A stretch of 64,000 bases of DNA. It comes from Dechloromonas denitrificans. Its GTDB lineage: Bacteria > Pseudomonadota > Gammaproteobacteria > Burkholderiales > Rhodocyclaceae. The translations under genes and the position numbers were made by a program. This document shows, in pieces, positions 16,244 through 25,196 of this stretch. The number at the start of each line of letters is the position of its first letter. Positions within the stretch are counted from its first letter, which is position 1. The stretch lies in assembly GCF_020510685.1 (NCBI RefSeq), contig NZ_CP075185.1, positions 3,472,001-3,536,000 on the forward strand, in the 5' to 3' direction. The notes under the pieces are model-generated. The model saw nothing but the letters and a program-made list of their open reading frames with translations. It made no database searches and had not been told where the DNA came from.

Positions 16244-16900
16244 ATGACTTATCAAGTTGAAATTGCATTTGCAGAAGAGGAACGCGCCCGCCGCGTTATA
16301 TCTCGCTCCAACAGCCGTGTCACCGGCAAATATCCTGGCCTCAAAAGTCGCCGAATGCACTACTGGGAATCCTCCCTCGAGCGAGATGCTTTCATGCTCC
16401 TAGATGTTTCCGCCGAAGTGGTCTCATTCGACGAGCAGCCAGTGACCCTCTATTACGGTATTGGCAAGAAGCTCCGTCATTACCCAGATGTGCTTGTCTC
16501 GTATCCGAACCGCCAAGTATTTGTCGAAATCAAGACGGACCGTGAGGCGCATTCGATGGAGGTCGTAACGCGGACAGCCTATCTGATTCCCGCATTGGCG
16601 CGCCATGGCTACGGTTATCGGGTTTGGACCGAGTCGGAAATTCGTGATCGATCATTCCGTTTGTCCAATCTGAGATTTCTGCTCAGGTTTGGGCGGACCG
16701 AGGTCGAGCTTACTCGGTTCGAGTGGCTTCGGCAGTTGTTCAGAAAACATGCTTCGCTCCCTTGGAAGGAGATCGTCGGCCACCCAACCGACAAGGGCAA
16801 ACTTTCAGCCCTCTGCCGGCTCATCCTCGAGGGGCGACTTCGAATCGATCTGATGCGACCGATTCTTCCGGAATCATTGATCAGCGTGGGGAGGATGTAA
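16244..16900 (+). CDS. tnsA: TnsA-like transposon endonuclease
   Basis: 218 residues from the ATG at 16244, chosen because AAGGAG at about 16232 is well placed; an ATG 15 bp upstream overlaps that site. It carries the restriction-endonuclease-type catalytic set of TnsA: E46 (SSLERDAF), D82 (HYPDVLV), then E95 and K97 (VFVEIKTD). TnsA cuts the 5' strands at the transposon ends, so with TnsB the element moves by cut-and-paste instead of forming cointegrates. The rest of the protein (about 130-218) would be the TnsC-interacting region. It is first in the operon and stops 2 bp before tnsB. Confidence 0.92.
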   Translation: MTYQVEIAFAEEERARRVISRSNSRVTGKYPGLKSRRMHYWESSLERDAFMLLDVSAEVVSFDEQPVTLYYGIGKKLRHYPDVLVSYPNRQVFVEIKTDREAHSMEVVTRTAYLIPALARHGYGYRVWTESEIRDRSFRLSNLRFLLRFGRTEVELTRFEWLRQLFRKHASLPWKEIVGHPTDKGKLSALCRLILEGRLRIDLMRPILPESLISVGRM

Positions 16901-16902
16901 TC

Positions 16903-18894
16903 ATGAGCCGCGCAAAATTCATGAAAGGGATGGAAGCCTATCTGGATGGCCGCATCTGGATTTTCCTTCGGCAAATCGATGCCGGCCTCTGGCAACTCGA
17001 GGACAAGATCACGGGAGAACTGAAACGGCTTCCACAAGCCGAACTGCTCAATCTCTACCTGGACGGTCGGTTCAGATTCGTCGAAACACCCGAAGAGCAG
17101 CCCTCGATCAGCAAGAAAAAGCAGCGTGAGAACGCCATCAGCCAGTTCAACTGCCTGCCAGAAAAACTGCGCAATCGAGCGAAATACCGCCGACATTACG
17201 TCGAGGCCTTGCTGACCAAATTGGGCCCCACACCAAATCAAACCATGGCCGAGGAAGTCATCAAGGCCGAGTGGAAAGAAATCAAATGGCCGGCAAAGCC
17301 ACCGCATTACGTAACGGTATGGCGATGGATGAAACGCTACCTACCGGGTGGCAACGATATCCGTTCCGTAGTTGACCAATATTGTCGCTCCGGCAATCGA
17401 GATGCCAGGCTCCCGGCCAAGCTGATTGAAATCCTGGAGGGAGCCATCGACAAGGTCTATATGACCCAGGAGCGAAAAACGATTCAGGACACCCTCGACT
17501 ATGCAATCACCGAAGTCAGGCGCGAGAACGTTCTCCGACTTGAGGACTGCCAATTACCGATGCCTAAACTGCGTCAGGTCAGACGTCTGATTAACGCCAT
17601 TCCTCCATATGACCGATATGCCGCTCGCCATGGCAAGCGAGCTGCAGACATCTATTTCCGGTCGGTCAGGAAAACCCCGGGCACGTCTTTACCCCTTGAG
17701 CGGGTCGAAATCGACCACACCCGATTAGATGTCTTCGTCGTCGACGAGGAGACGATGTTACCCCTCGGCCGCCCATGGCTGACGCTTTGCATCGATGTTC
17801 ATACGCGCATCATTCTCGGCTTCGACCTCAGCTTCGACCCACCCAGCCATCTCACCGTCGCCCGCTGCCTTCGGCATGCGATGCTGCCCAAAGGCAACCT
17901 CAAGGAAAAGTATCCGGCAGTCGAGGGCACATGGGAGATGTTCGGCGTCATGGATACTCTGGTATGCGACAACGGCGCTGAATTTCACGGAGAAAGCCTT
18001 GAAACAGCCTGCCTGACTTTGGGTATATCCATTCAGTATTGCCCGCGTAAGCAACCGTGGTTCAAAGGGCCTGTTGAGCGTGTCTTGGGCACTTTGAATC
18101 GAGGCGTTGCGCATGGTGTTCCCGGCACGACCTTTTCCAACATTTTGGAGAAAGGCGACTATGACGCAGCAAAAAACGCCACGATGACCTTGAGCACCCT
18201 GCGGGAAACCCTGCATGTCTGGATCGTAGACCACTACCACCAACGCCCTCACAAAACCTTGGGCGATACGCCTGCACATGCCTGGAAGATCGAGACGGTC
18301 GGTCTGGATATCCCGGTTCCCGCCGATCCCAACGAACTCAAAGCAGTGCTTGGTGCCATCGATTCCCGTCGCCTCACGCACAAGGGAATCGAGATCAATA
18401 GCCTCTTCTACAACTCACCCGAGGTGCAGTTGGTTTCTCGCCGCTTAGGGAACAATCTTGACGTGACCGTGCGCTTCCAGGCCGACAACGTAGGGGAAAT
18501 CCATATGCTGGTACCCGATACCAGTATATATCTGCCAGTGCCGGCCATCGACCTTGAGTACGCCAGAGGATTGACCCTTTGGCAGCACAAGGTCTGCCGT
18601 AGGTTTGCCAAGCGCAATCTGCAAGGGCGCACGGATGTCGAGGCCTTGGCCGAAGCTAAGCGCCGGATAACTGAACTGGTTCTCGATGACTTCAACCGCA
18701 AGGTTCGGCGCAGCCGAAATCGGAGTCACCGTTTTCTAGAACGCCAAGGTACTTCGCCGTCATCTCAAAACAGCACCACGGCGGCACCGGATACCCCAGC
18801 CCCAGCTACTCCAACTATCCCTCTGCCAAAAATCAAGCGGCCCCGAACTTTCAAGGCATTGGTTGAACCGCGCCGCCCCGATAGCGCTGCTTAA
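16903..18894 (+). CDS. tnsB: TnsB/TniA-like DDE transposase
   Basis: 663 residues from the ATG at 16903, 2 bp after the tnsA stop; the open frame extends further upstream only inside tnsA. N-terminal helical DNA-binding regions (about 1-230) precede an integrase-core domain with the catalytic triad D271 (VEIDHTRLD), D356 (LVCDNGAEF) and E392 (GPVERVLGTLN). A beta-barrel and a basic proline-rich tail (KIKRPRTFKALVEPRRP) end the protein; the tail probably contacts TnsC. TnsB binds the repeated end sites and joins the 3' ends to the target, producing the 5-bp duplication seen here. The family is closest to TniA/Mu-type transposases. Confidence 0.95.
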   Translation: MSRAKFMKGMEAYLDGRIWIFLRQIDAGLWQLEDKITGELKRLPQAELLNLYLDGRFRFVETPEEQPSISKKKQRENAISQFNCLPEKLRNRAKYRRHYVEALLTKLGPTPNQTMAEEVIKAEWKEIKWPAKPPHYVTVWRWMKRYLPGGNDIRSVVDQYCRSGNRDARLPAKLIEILEGAIDKVYMTQERKTIQDTLDYAITEVRRENVLRLEDCQLPMPKLRQVRRLINAIPPYDRYAARHGKRAADIYFRSVRKTPGTSLPLERVEIDHTRLDVFVVDEETMLPLGRPWLTLCIDVHTRIILGFDLSFDPPSHLTVARCLRHAMLPKGNLKEKYPAVEGTWEMFGVMDTLVCDNGAEFHGESLETACLTLGISIQYCPRKQPWFKGPVERVLGTLNRGVAHGVPGTTFSNILEKGDYDAAKNATMTLSTLRETLHVWIVDHYHQRPHKTLGDTPAHAWKIETVGLDIPVPADPNELKAVLGAIDSRRLTHKGIEINSLFYNSPEVQLVSRRLGNNLDVTVRFQADNVGEIHMLVPDTSIYLPVPAIDLEYARGLTLWQHKVCRRFAKRNLQGRTDVEALAEAKRRITELVLDDFNRKVRRSRNRSHRFLERQGTSPSSQNSTTAAPDTPAPATPTIPLPKIKRPRTFKALVEPRRPDSAA

Positions 18895-18917
18895 TCCCGC
18901 ACCTTAGGAGAGCTCAA

Positions 18918-19952
18918 ATGTCATCTTTTTCAGTTACCTCTGAAAATCTCGACGATCTCGTCGACCGAATCCTGATTCCACACACACAGTTCGAGCGGGC
19001 TATCGCCCGTATCGAGCAATGCCTACGGGTAATGCAGAGATGCGCTGACCCTGTCGGCCTTGCCATTGTTGGAGAATCCCGAACAGGTAAATCACGCACC
19101 CTGGAGCACTTTGAAAGTCGTCATCCGCCCTTCCGGACCGCCGATGGGAGAAAGGTTCCGTTCCTTCGCGTCAAGGTTCCGTCCAAACCAACCGTCAAGG
19201 GTTTGGCCGAACTGCTTCTATACCATTTGGGCGACCCGGCTTTCGATAAAGGGACAGAAATCGCCAAAACGCTTCGCCTGGTGATTTTGCTTGAGCAGGC
19301 AGGAACGGTAATACTGGCACTGGACGAATTCCAGCACTTTTACGACAAAACAACCCGTAAGGTTCAGCATCACGTAGCCGATTGGCTTAAGGTCTTGGTC
19401 GATGATGCCAAGCTGGGGCTGATCGTTACGGGCCTGCCCAGATGCCTGTCCGTGATCGAGCAGAACGAGCAGTTGGCCGGCCGTTTCATGACGCCGATAC
19501 ATCTTCCTCGCTTCGACTGGACGAATGAGGATGACCGCGAAGAATTCTCCGGCATCTTGATGGGAATGGGGGAAAGCCTGTCGGTCTTCAAGTGGCCTCA
19601 GCTAGATTCGCCAGAAATCGTTTTTCGCTTTTACTGCGCCACCGGAGGATTGATTGGCTACCTAACCAAGCTGCTGAAGCAGGTGACTTGGAATGCACTG
19701 GATGCTGACAACCATTCGATCGGCCTGCCGGAACTGTCCGCAGCGCATCACGAAGCGCTGATCAAGAATGACCCTGCGTTGCAGCCTCGATTCGATCCCT
19801 TCCAAAGGGATTTCAGTTGCGAGATGACGGAGGAAATTATTCATCAGGTCAGGACTATCGGCACAGTCCAGCAGGAACCGCCATCCCAAAGGGAACCCTC
19901 CGGCCGTACACGTAAACCGAAGGCCTCGGAAGTCTTGTCGGGGAGAATCTGA
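18918..19952 (+). CDS. tnsC: TnsC/TniB-like AAA+ ATPase, transposition regulator
   Basis: 344 residues, 23 bp after tnsB, with a ribosome site (TTAGGAGAG) in the gap. Walker A is GESRTGKS (52-59) and Walker B VILALDEFQ (131-139); a sensor-1-like threonine is in LIVTGLP. TnsC forms filaments on target DNA, links the TniQ-marked target to TnsA/TnsB and enforces target immunity. The C-terminal tail (about 300-344) is hydrophilic and basic. The length is typical of TniB-like rather than the longer Tn7 TnsC, which fits the TniA-like TnsB. Confidence 0.94.
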   Translation: MSSFSVTSENLDDLVDRILIPHTQFERAIARIEQCLRVMQRCADPVGLAIVGESRTGKSRTLEHFESRHPPFRTADGRKVPFLRVKVPSKPTVKGLAELLLYHLGDPAFDKGTEIAKTLRLVILLEQAGTVILALDEFQHFYDKTTRKVQHHVADWLKVLVDDAKLGLIVTGLPRCLSVIEQNEQLAGRFMTPIHLPRFDWTNEDDREEFSGILMGMGESLSVFKWPQLDSPEIVFRFYCATGGLIGYLTKLLKQVTWNALDADNHSIGLPELSAAHHEALIKNDPALQPRFDPFQRDFSCEMTEEIIHQVRTIGTVQQEPPSQREPSGRTRKPKASEVLSGRI

Positions 19953-19955
19953 GCA

Positions 19956-21920
19956 ATGTACACGACCTGTCCCGATGGCCAGCTCGTGTACACCCCTCCC
20001 GCAAAAGCTCGGGAGGGGTTGCTCGGCTACGTTCTACGTATTTCGGAAGCCAATGGATACGAAACTCCATGGTACATCTTTGCATTGGCGGGGATAACTC
20101 CGGCGCAAATGACCAGTGGCTCGCTACCAATCGACAAGTTGTCGAAAATCATTGGCCGTCCCCTTCAAGAACTGGCGCATCAGGCATGGCACAGTTACCC
20201 GGACGGTAATCGCCTTCCCCCGACAAATGGGGGACGTCACCAAATGGTTAGCCAACTTCTACTTAAGCACCCCAAAATCTGCCCACAATGTGTTGCAGAG
20301 AATGGCAGTGTGGACTCGGCGTGGGACCTGCGCATCATGCTGGCTTGTCCGAAACACCGAATTGCCCTACTAGACCACTGTCCAGTTTGTCGGCGCAAAC
20401 TTACCTGGTTTCGCCAAGGGCTCGATCGCTGCCGCTGCGGACATCGCATAACAATCGCAGAACAGTCATTGTTTCCGCAACACACGATCGATCTGCTTCA
20501 GGTCATCTACGATACGTTGCATGGTTTGCCGACCAACCCGACGCCACCGAGCCAGATGCCAGCGAGCGACCTGCAGCAACTGGGGATCAACGATCTTCTG
20601 AAGCTCTTGACCAAGGTAACCAATACGCTCGCAGGAAAGAAATCGCGAGGCAAGAGCGCAACGTACGACCGAGACACCCTAGTACACCTGTCAGATTTTT
20701 TCCAAAGCTGGCCTAAGCAATTTCATTGCTTCCTATATGGCATCGACTCCGCCCTGAACCAAGCGACCGCTGGACTGGCACGCCGCTTTGATTCTTTTTA
20801 CAGGAGTGTCGTAACGGCCAAAAGTATTCCCAGAGAAAAGTTAGTGTTCTTTCGCACAGCATTCGGGCAGTACGGCCCCTCCTGCGGGCCCACGCCCGGT
20901 GCCGACCCCCGTTTTTTTCTGACCCCGGAGAAATGGAGGGAGTTGCGCGAGCAAGGACTGTCACCCTCGCAAATCCGGCTACAGACCGAGGGGACAGGAA
21001 CACCAACCAATGTCGTCAATCGTGTTGAACTCGCCCGACGTCTTGGTGTGCGGCCCATTACGGCTCGTCGCTGGGCTGAACAAGGCAAACTCGGTCTGGA
21101 GCTTCAAGACACGCTCATCAGCGGACAGTCCGTCTACAAAACCCCCATCAAATTACCTAACAAGGTTACTGACGGCGCCGTAGATATACATAAGGCAGCA
21201 AAACACCTCGGCATCTCTGTAAGTATGCTGGAGCGACTGCGTCACGACGGCTATTACCACGTTGACCATTTAAGCGCCCGTTTCAAACAGTTCAACTATT
21301 TTGATCTAAACAAGTTACGTGCGGACTTTTTAGCTTGTGCCCCCAAAAAAATCCCCGATGTTCCGGCAAGCTTCATCACGCTTGCAACGTTTTGTCGGAT
21401 GAGGATTTACGGCCCCGACAATAAATATCGAATCTTACGCAACATACTGGATGGCACTCTTATTCCTGTTGGGCGACTCGGGGAAAACATTGGCGATCTC
21501 GTAATCGATGGCCAATCGATTCAATCGTTCCGTGAAGACGTTAGTATCCATTACGCCCTCCCTGCCTTGATAGTAGGGAAAGTGCTCGAATGCGACCCGA
21601 GAATTTGTCCAACGTTGGTTACCTGGGGGGAATTACAAGGCAGTTATCGTGGACGTAACTTGTACGTGACAACACAAAGCCTAGAGGAATTTCGGGCGAA
21701 ATACTTGTCTTGTCAAAGTATTGCAAAACGCCTGAACAGTACTTCTAAGCTCGTGGTGCGCCTCCTCACCGATCAAGGCATCAATCTGCTCAACGTACCG
21801 CGCCCCAATCGTTCGAACGTTAGTCCGCAGCCCTTCTCCCCCCGGGAACAAGCCGAACAACTATTCGGGTCAATCATCGTATTGCCTATGAATATAGAGC
21901 GGGGGCATGCTTGCGCATGA
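19956..21920 (+). CDS. tniQ: TniQ/TnsD-like target-selection protein
   Basis: 654 residues, 3 bp after tnsC. The N-terminal TniQ domain carries zinc ligands at C109/C112, C131/H134, C142/C145 and C159/C161. The long C-terminal region holds at least two helix-turn-helix-like segments: VELARRLGVRPITARRWAEQG and DIHKAAKHLGISVSMLERLRHDG. This is longer than Tn7 TnsD (about 508 aa) and far longer than short TniQ proteins, the pattern of a sequence-specific target binder. It is the only TniQ in the element, so it is the candidate that recognises the nrdJ 3' end. The AT content rises towards its 3' half. Confidence 0.9.
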   Translation: MYTTCPDGQLVYTPPAKAREGLLGYVLRISEANGYETPWYIFALAGITPAQMTSGSLPIDKLSKIIGRPLQELAHQAWHSYPDGNRLPPTNGGRHQMVSQLLLKHPKICPQCVAENGSVDSAWDLRIMLACPKHRIALLDHCPVCRRKLTWFRQGLDRCRCGHRITIAEQSLFPQHTIDLLQVIYDTLHGLPTNPTPPSQMPASDLQQLGINDLLKLLTKVTNTLAGKKSRGKSATYDRDTLVHLSDFFQSWPKQFHCFLYGIDSALNQATAGLARRFDSFYRSVVTAKSIPREKLVFFRTAFGQYGPSCGPTPGADPRFFLTPEKWRELREQGLSPSQIRLQTEGTGTPTNVVNRVELARRLGVRPITARRWAEQGKLGLELQDTLISGQSVYKTPIKLPNKVTDGAVDIHKAAKHLGISVSMLERLRHDGYYHVDHLSARFKQFNYFDLNKLRADFLACAPKKIPDVPASFITLATFCRMRIYGPDNKYRILRNILDGTLIPVGRLGENIGDLVIDGQSIQSFREDVSIHYALPALIVGKVLECDPRICPTLVTWGELQGSYRGRNLYVTTQSLEEFRAKYLSCQSIAKRLNSTSKLVVRLLTDQGINLLNVPRPNRSNVSPQPFSPREQAEQLFGSIIVLPMNIERGHACA

Positions 21921-21966
21921 GGTCACACTAGGGACTTTTCGTTCGACAATATCGCCTTCCCAGTAA

Positions 21967-22464
21967 ATGGTCACTCTACTTTTCTACGACTGCGAGTTCA
22001 CCGATCTGAGCGATTCTGCATCGTTGATCTCAGCAGGTTTTGTCACCCAATCGGGAGACCATTTTTACGCGGAGCTCTTGGATTTTGAAGAAAGCGACTG
22101 CAACGAATTTGTGAAGGCAACGGTTCTGCCTCTGCTGTCTTTGCCCCCGACTTCAACGGCCGATTTCGTCTCCTCGCTAAACGATTGGCTCAGCAACGTG
22201 GGCGGAGATTTTCTGTTTATTGCCGATTCCGATTGGGATCAGAAGATCCTGACCAAAACCTTTGCCTCGCTCGGCAAAGCCATACCTGGAAACTGGCGAT
22301 TTCAGAAAACCCCAGGCAACTTTACAAACGGCATGCAACGCAGTTTGTTCAATGACGAAATGGCGGCGTTTTTCCTGCGCCATCCGGATGAGAAACAGCA
22401 CCATGCGTTGGCAGACGCCCGTGCGATCCGCAACGCCTACTTGCGCGCGGAGTCAGGCTATTAA
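21967..22464 (+). CDS. DEDDh 3'-5' exonuclease-like protein
   Basis: 165 residues, 46 bp after tniQ in the same direction. The DnaQ-like exonuclease motifs are visible: D8/E10 (FYDCEFTD), an aspartate in FIADSDWDQ (87-91) and H146-x3-D150 (HHALADARA), the DEDDh signature. It acts as a stand-alone small nuclease, resembling short exoribonuclease-like proteins found in mobile elements, and could be either RNase or DNase. It may be read through from the tns operon, or be the first cargo gene. A 143-bp gap with nothing notable separates it from the convergent gene. Confidence 0.75.
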   Translation: MVTLLFYDCEFTDLSDSASLISAGFVTQSGDHFYAELLDFEESDCNEFVKATVLPLLSLPPTSTADFVSSLNDWLSNVGGDFLFIADSDWDQKILTKTFASLGKAIPGNWRFQKTPGNFTNGMQRSLFNDEMAAFFLRHPDEKQHHALADARAIRNAYLRAESGY

Positions 22465-22607
22465 CGGTAGCCTGGCCAACAAGTGCTATTCGGCCTTTGC
22501 TATCGTTCGGCGGTTGCGAAAATTAGGGCAGCAATGTGCTGGTAGCCTGCCGCCTAGCAATACGCAAGATCCCGCAACGGAGGCTGGTACTTTCCTGTAC
22601 CTAACTT

Positions 22608-24785
22608 TCAATTTCGAGGCCGACGCTGCCCAGGTCTAGCGTTCGGTGCACACTTCGGGCAGGCATTCCATCCCCTAACTCTTGATGCGATAGTTGCTTG
22701 CCATTCAGTCCCACAGGAGTTGCATCGCCACCAAATTTTAGCTCCGCTGCTGGGCCTATAGTCCTCAGGCCGATGGCCATTGTTGCTCGTCAGATTAAAC
22801 TCACCTGCGAGGTTGGGGTAAACAACCGCGAAATTATCCGTAGGGCTCGGTCTTCGCTTTGCACAGTACGGGCACCCTTGTATTCTGCTTCGGTTGTACG
22901 GGGATGCCTCATAAACATGGGATGGGTCCTCAGGACAAAACCACCAGACCTTCTTAGTTGAACGGGGCGTAACCTCGCCGGGACCAAGGTCGCCATTCAT
23001 CTTAGGATGCCATTGGCGCGCCAAATCCGGATAGACGGTAGCGAGATTGTTGTTAGCGTCAGGAAGGTTCCCCGCACAGTATGGGCAACCCGCACCCGAT
23101 TGGGTTCGGTGAGCGATGCGCGTTCGCCACACATGTAAAGGATTTCGGGAACATTGCCACATCACACGCTCGCCGGAATTTGGCAGAAACATCTCTGGCA
23201 ACAGGGGCGCATTGCTCTCGAAATCCCATTCGGCCGCAATTTCCGGGTATAGGTAAGCTAAAGATCGGCTTGGAATTGGCTTTTTTAGATAACAACGGAG
23301 GCTACGAAATTGCGAATCAGCCCGAAGGCCTCCGCAGCGCGCTGCATTCTCTAACTCCTGGGCCATTTCATCGGCTAAAACCAAGCCAGAGTGTGCCAAA
23401 GCATTAAGCGTAGCCGTAACGATTTGCTCGTGGTTAGCAGATGTCTTCACTACAACATCATGCCGACCGATTGGCGAAAGCGGGGCTTGCCTTACTCGTA
23501 GAACTTTGACCCCATGGACACCAAGGCGAGTATTCTTTGCAAGATCGTGCTTTTCACGATCCTTGTGCCAGTATCTGCCGTCAAACTCAACAGCAACGCC
23601 AAGCGACGGCAAGAAAATATCGCACTCGATCCCATTGACACGGAACATCCACTCCGCGTCAGGAAAAAAGAAGCGCAATTCACAGAAAAGCCGAATTTCA
23701 ATCAGCGACGACTGTGTCATACATTTTGCACAGCCCGTTCCAACCAAAGCTCGTGCAGCTACGGCAGCCGCCCAGTGATGGCCACGTTTGCACCGCCACC
23801 ACACATTCCGGTTGCTTCCCGGAACAACGTCTTCCGGAGTGATTGAGTTGCGTTCCACATCCCACTCCGCAACGAGATCTGGCCGGAGTACTTGTAGGCT
23901 GTTACTGCCATCTGCAAGCCGATTGGCGCAATACGGGCACCCCGTTTGAAGGATTGCTCGATTCGCAATCCTTGCAGACCAGGAATGTGACGGATCGGAC
24001 GCACAACGCCACCACGCAATACAATCGCTTCCTGCACTGAAATCCTTTGGCGAGAGACTGCCGTTCTTTTTTCTATCCCATTCAGTTGCAAGCTCTGGAT
24101 GCGTCGTCTGCAGGCTCGTTTCCGAGGTTATACGGTGTCTGGAACAATAAGGGCAGCCATGACCAGACGTGCGCTTTTTGACCGGGGCGTCCCACTCATG
24201 TCCCGCGGGACAATGCCACCACACCACACGATCGGAACGCGGCAGCAAGTCAATTGGCTGCAAATCGCCATTGCGGGTAGGGTGCCATGACCTGCCAACG
24301 TCGGGAAATTCGGTTGTTAGGTTGTATTCCGGCGAAGCCCTATCTCGCGTACAAAACGGGCACCCCTTTGATGACAGAAAAGCCGCGACAGTCGTCCGCC
24401 ACTCATGATGCGGATGCTCTAGGCACTGCCACCAAGCCTTGAAATCTGAACCGACACCGACATTCCAAGGCGTGACTGCACCATTCATCGTCTTATGCCA
24501 GCAGAGTCGCCCACGCTCAGATTGATAGCCTAGTGAATTACAAATATTGCAACGCTGGGTCTTGATCATTCGCCAAACGACCCGCCGAAAGGTATGCCCT
24601 TCAGGGCATCGCCACAGCAAATCCTTTCCGCTACCGGAATGAATCAGTGTCGGATCGCCATTTTCTGGCAACCAATGTCGAGCAACAATTTCTGGATAGG
24701 CGGCCGCTAAGCTATGATTTTCTAGCGGCGTTCTCTTTTGTCGCGGACTTGTTTCTTGTACCTTTTTGGAATCAGATATGCTCAA
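22608..24785 (-). CDS. Multi-zinc-ribbon protein with embedded Vsr/DUF559-type nuclease domain
   Basis: 725 residues. Eight copies of a zinc-ribbon unit of DUF4379 type follow the pattern hP-x-hAxEWxxxxN...WWxC...HxW...GCPYC (five before and three after a central domain). The centre (about 355-435) is a nuclease of the Vsr/DUF559 type with D389 (GIECDIF), E400 and D402 (VAVEFDGRYWH) and the WH that follows. Some repeats lack a cysteine pair member. The ribbons probably bind DNA or RNA and position the nuclease. Proteins of this layout occur in accessory islands; function is not proven. The gene is convergent with the exonuclease gene and divergent from the lipoprotein gene. Confidence 0.8.
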   Translation of the reverse strand: MSISDSKKVQETSPRQKRTPLENHSLAAAYPEIVARHWLPENGDPTLIHSGSGKDLLWRCPEGHTFRRVVWRMIKTQRCNICNSLGYQSERGRLCWHKTMNGAVTPWNVGVGSDFKAWWQCLEHPHHEWRTTVAAFLSSKGCPFCTRDRASPEYNLTTEFPDVGRSWHPTRNGDLQPIDLLPRSDRVVWWHCPAGHEWDAPVKKRTSGHGCPYCSRHRITSETSLQTTHPELATEWDRKKNGSLSPKDFSAGSDCIAWWRCASDPSHSWSARIANRAILQTGCPYCANRLADGSNSLQVLRPDLVAEWDVERNSITPEDVVPGSNRNVWWRCKRGHHWAAAVAARALVGTGCAKCMTQSSLIEIRLFCELRFFFPDAEWMFRVNGIECDIFLPSLGVAVEFDGRYWHKDREKHDLAKNTRLGVHGVKVLRVRQAPLSPIGRHDVVVKTSANHEQIVTATLNALAHSGLVLADEMAQELENAARCGGLRADSQFRSLRCYLKKPIPSRSLAYLYPEIAAEWDFESNAPLLPEMFLPNSGERVMWQCSRNPLHVWRTRIAHRTQSGAGCPYCAGNLPDANNNLATVYPDLARQWHPKMNGDLGPGEVTPRSTKKVWWFCPEDPSHVYEASPYNRSRIQGCPYCAKRRPSPTDNFAVVYPNLAGEFNLTSNNGHRPEDYRPSSGAKIWWRCNSCGTEWQATIASRVRGWNACPKCAPNARPGQRRPRN

Positions 24786-25196
24786 AATTCAGCAACCTTT
24801 CATGTTTAGCTTGCTGGCCAAAGCCTTTGAGATTCTTGATTGCAAAAGAAGCCAGAGTACCACGGACATACCAATTCAGATTTCTGCGCCTGTCATTGGC
24901 CGCAAATTGGGCCAAGAAGCGCAGAAATGGTCTGTTCGCTTTAGGCGACAAACTGCCGGATGCTATGGGTAACAGACAGTAATTTGGCCAGAACGGTCAT
25001 TCAACGGGCACGAATTGAACGGCGGCTTTCCAACCGTCAACAGGCGGTGAGGCCATTGGGTGCTGAGCGGCAGGCAACATGCAATTTACATTTTCTCTGA
25101 CTGGGATCAAAATCAGCCGCACGCCATTGTTTTACGCCTTACGCATAGTGACTTGTAGCGTCCCGTAGTCGGCTTTTACAGCACCAGGGAGGAATC
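24786..25196. other. Intergenic region between divergent cargo genes
   Basis: 411 bp with no convincing gene; short open frames on the plus strand lack ribosome sites and protein character. It must hold the promoters of the zinc-ribbon nuclease gene (leftwards) and the lipoprotein gene (rightwards, GGGAGGAATC before its ATG). No clear operator was identified. Confidence 0.4.

Noticed and set aside
24647..24982. Plus-strand ORFs over the start of the zinc-ribbon nuclease gene
   Set aside because: They are antisense to the coding start and continue into intergenic DNA without start signals.
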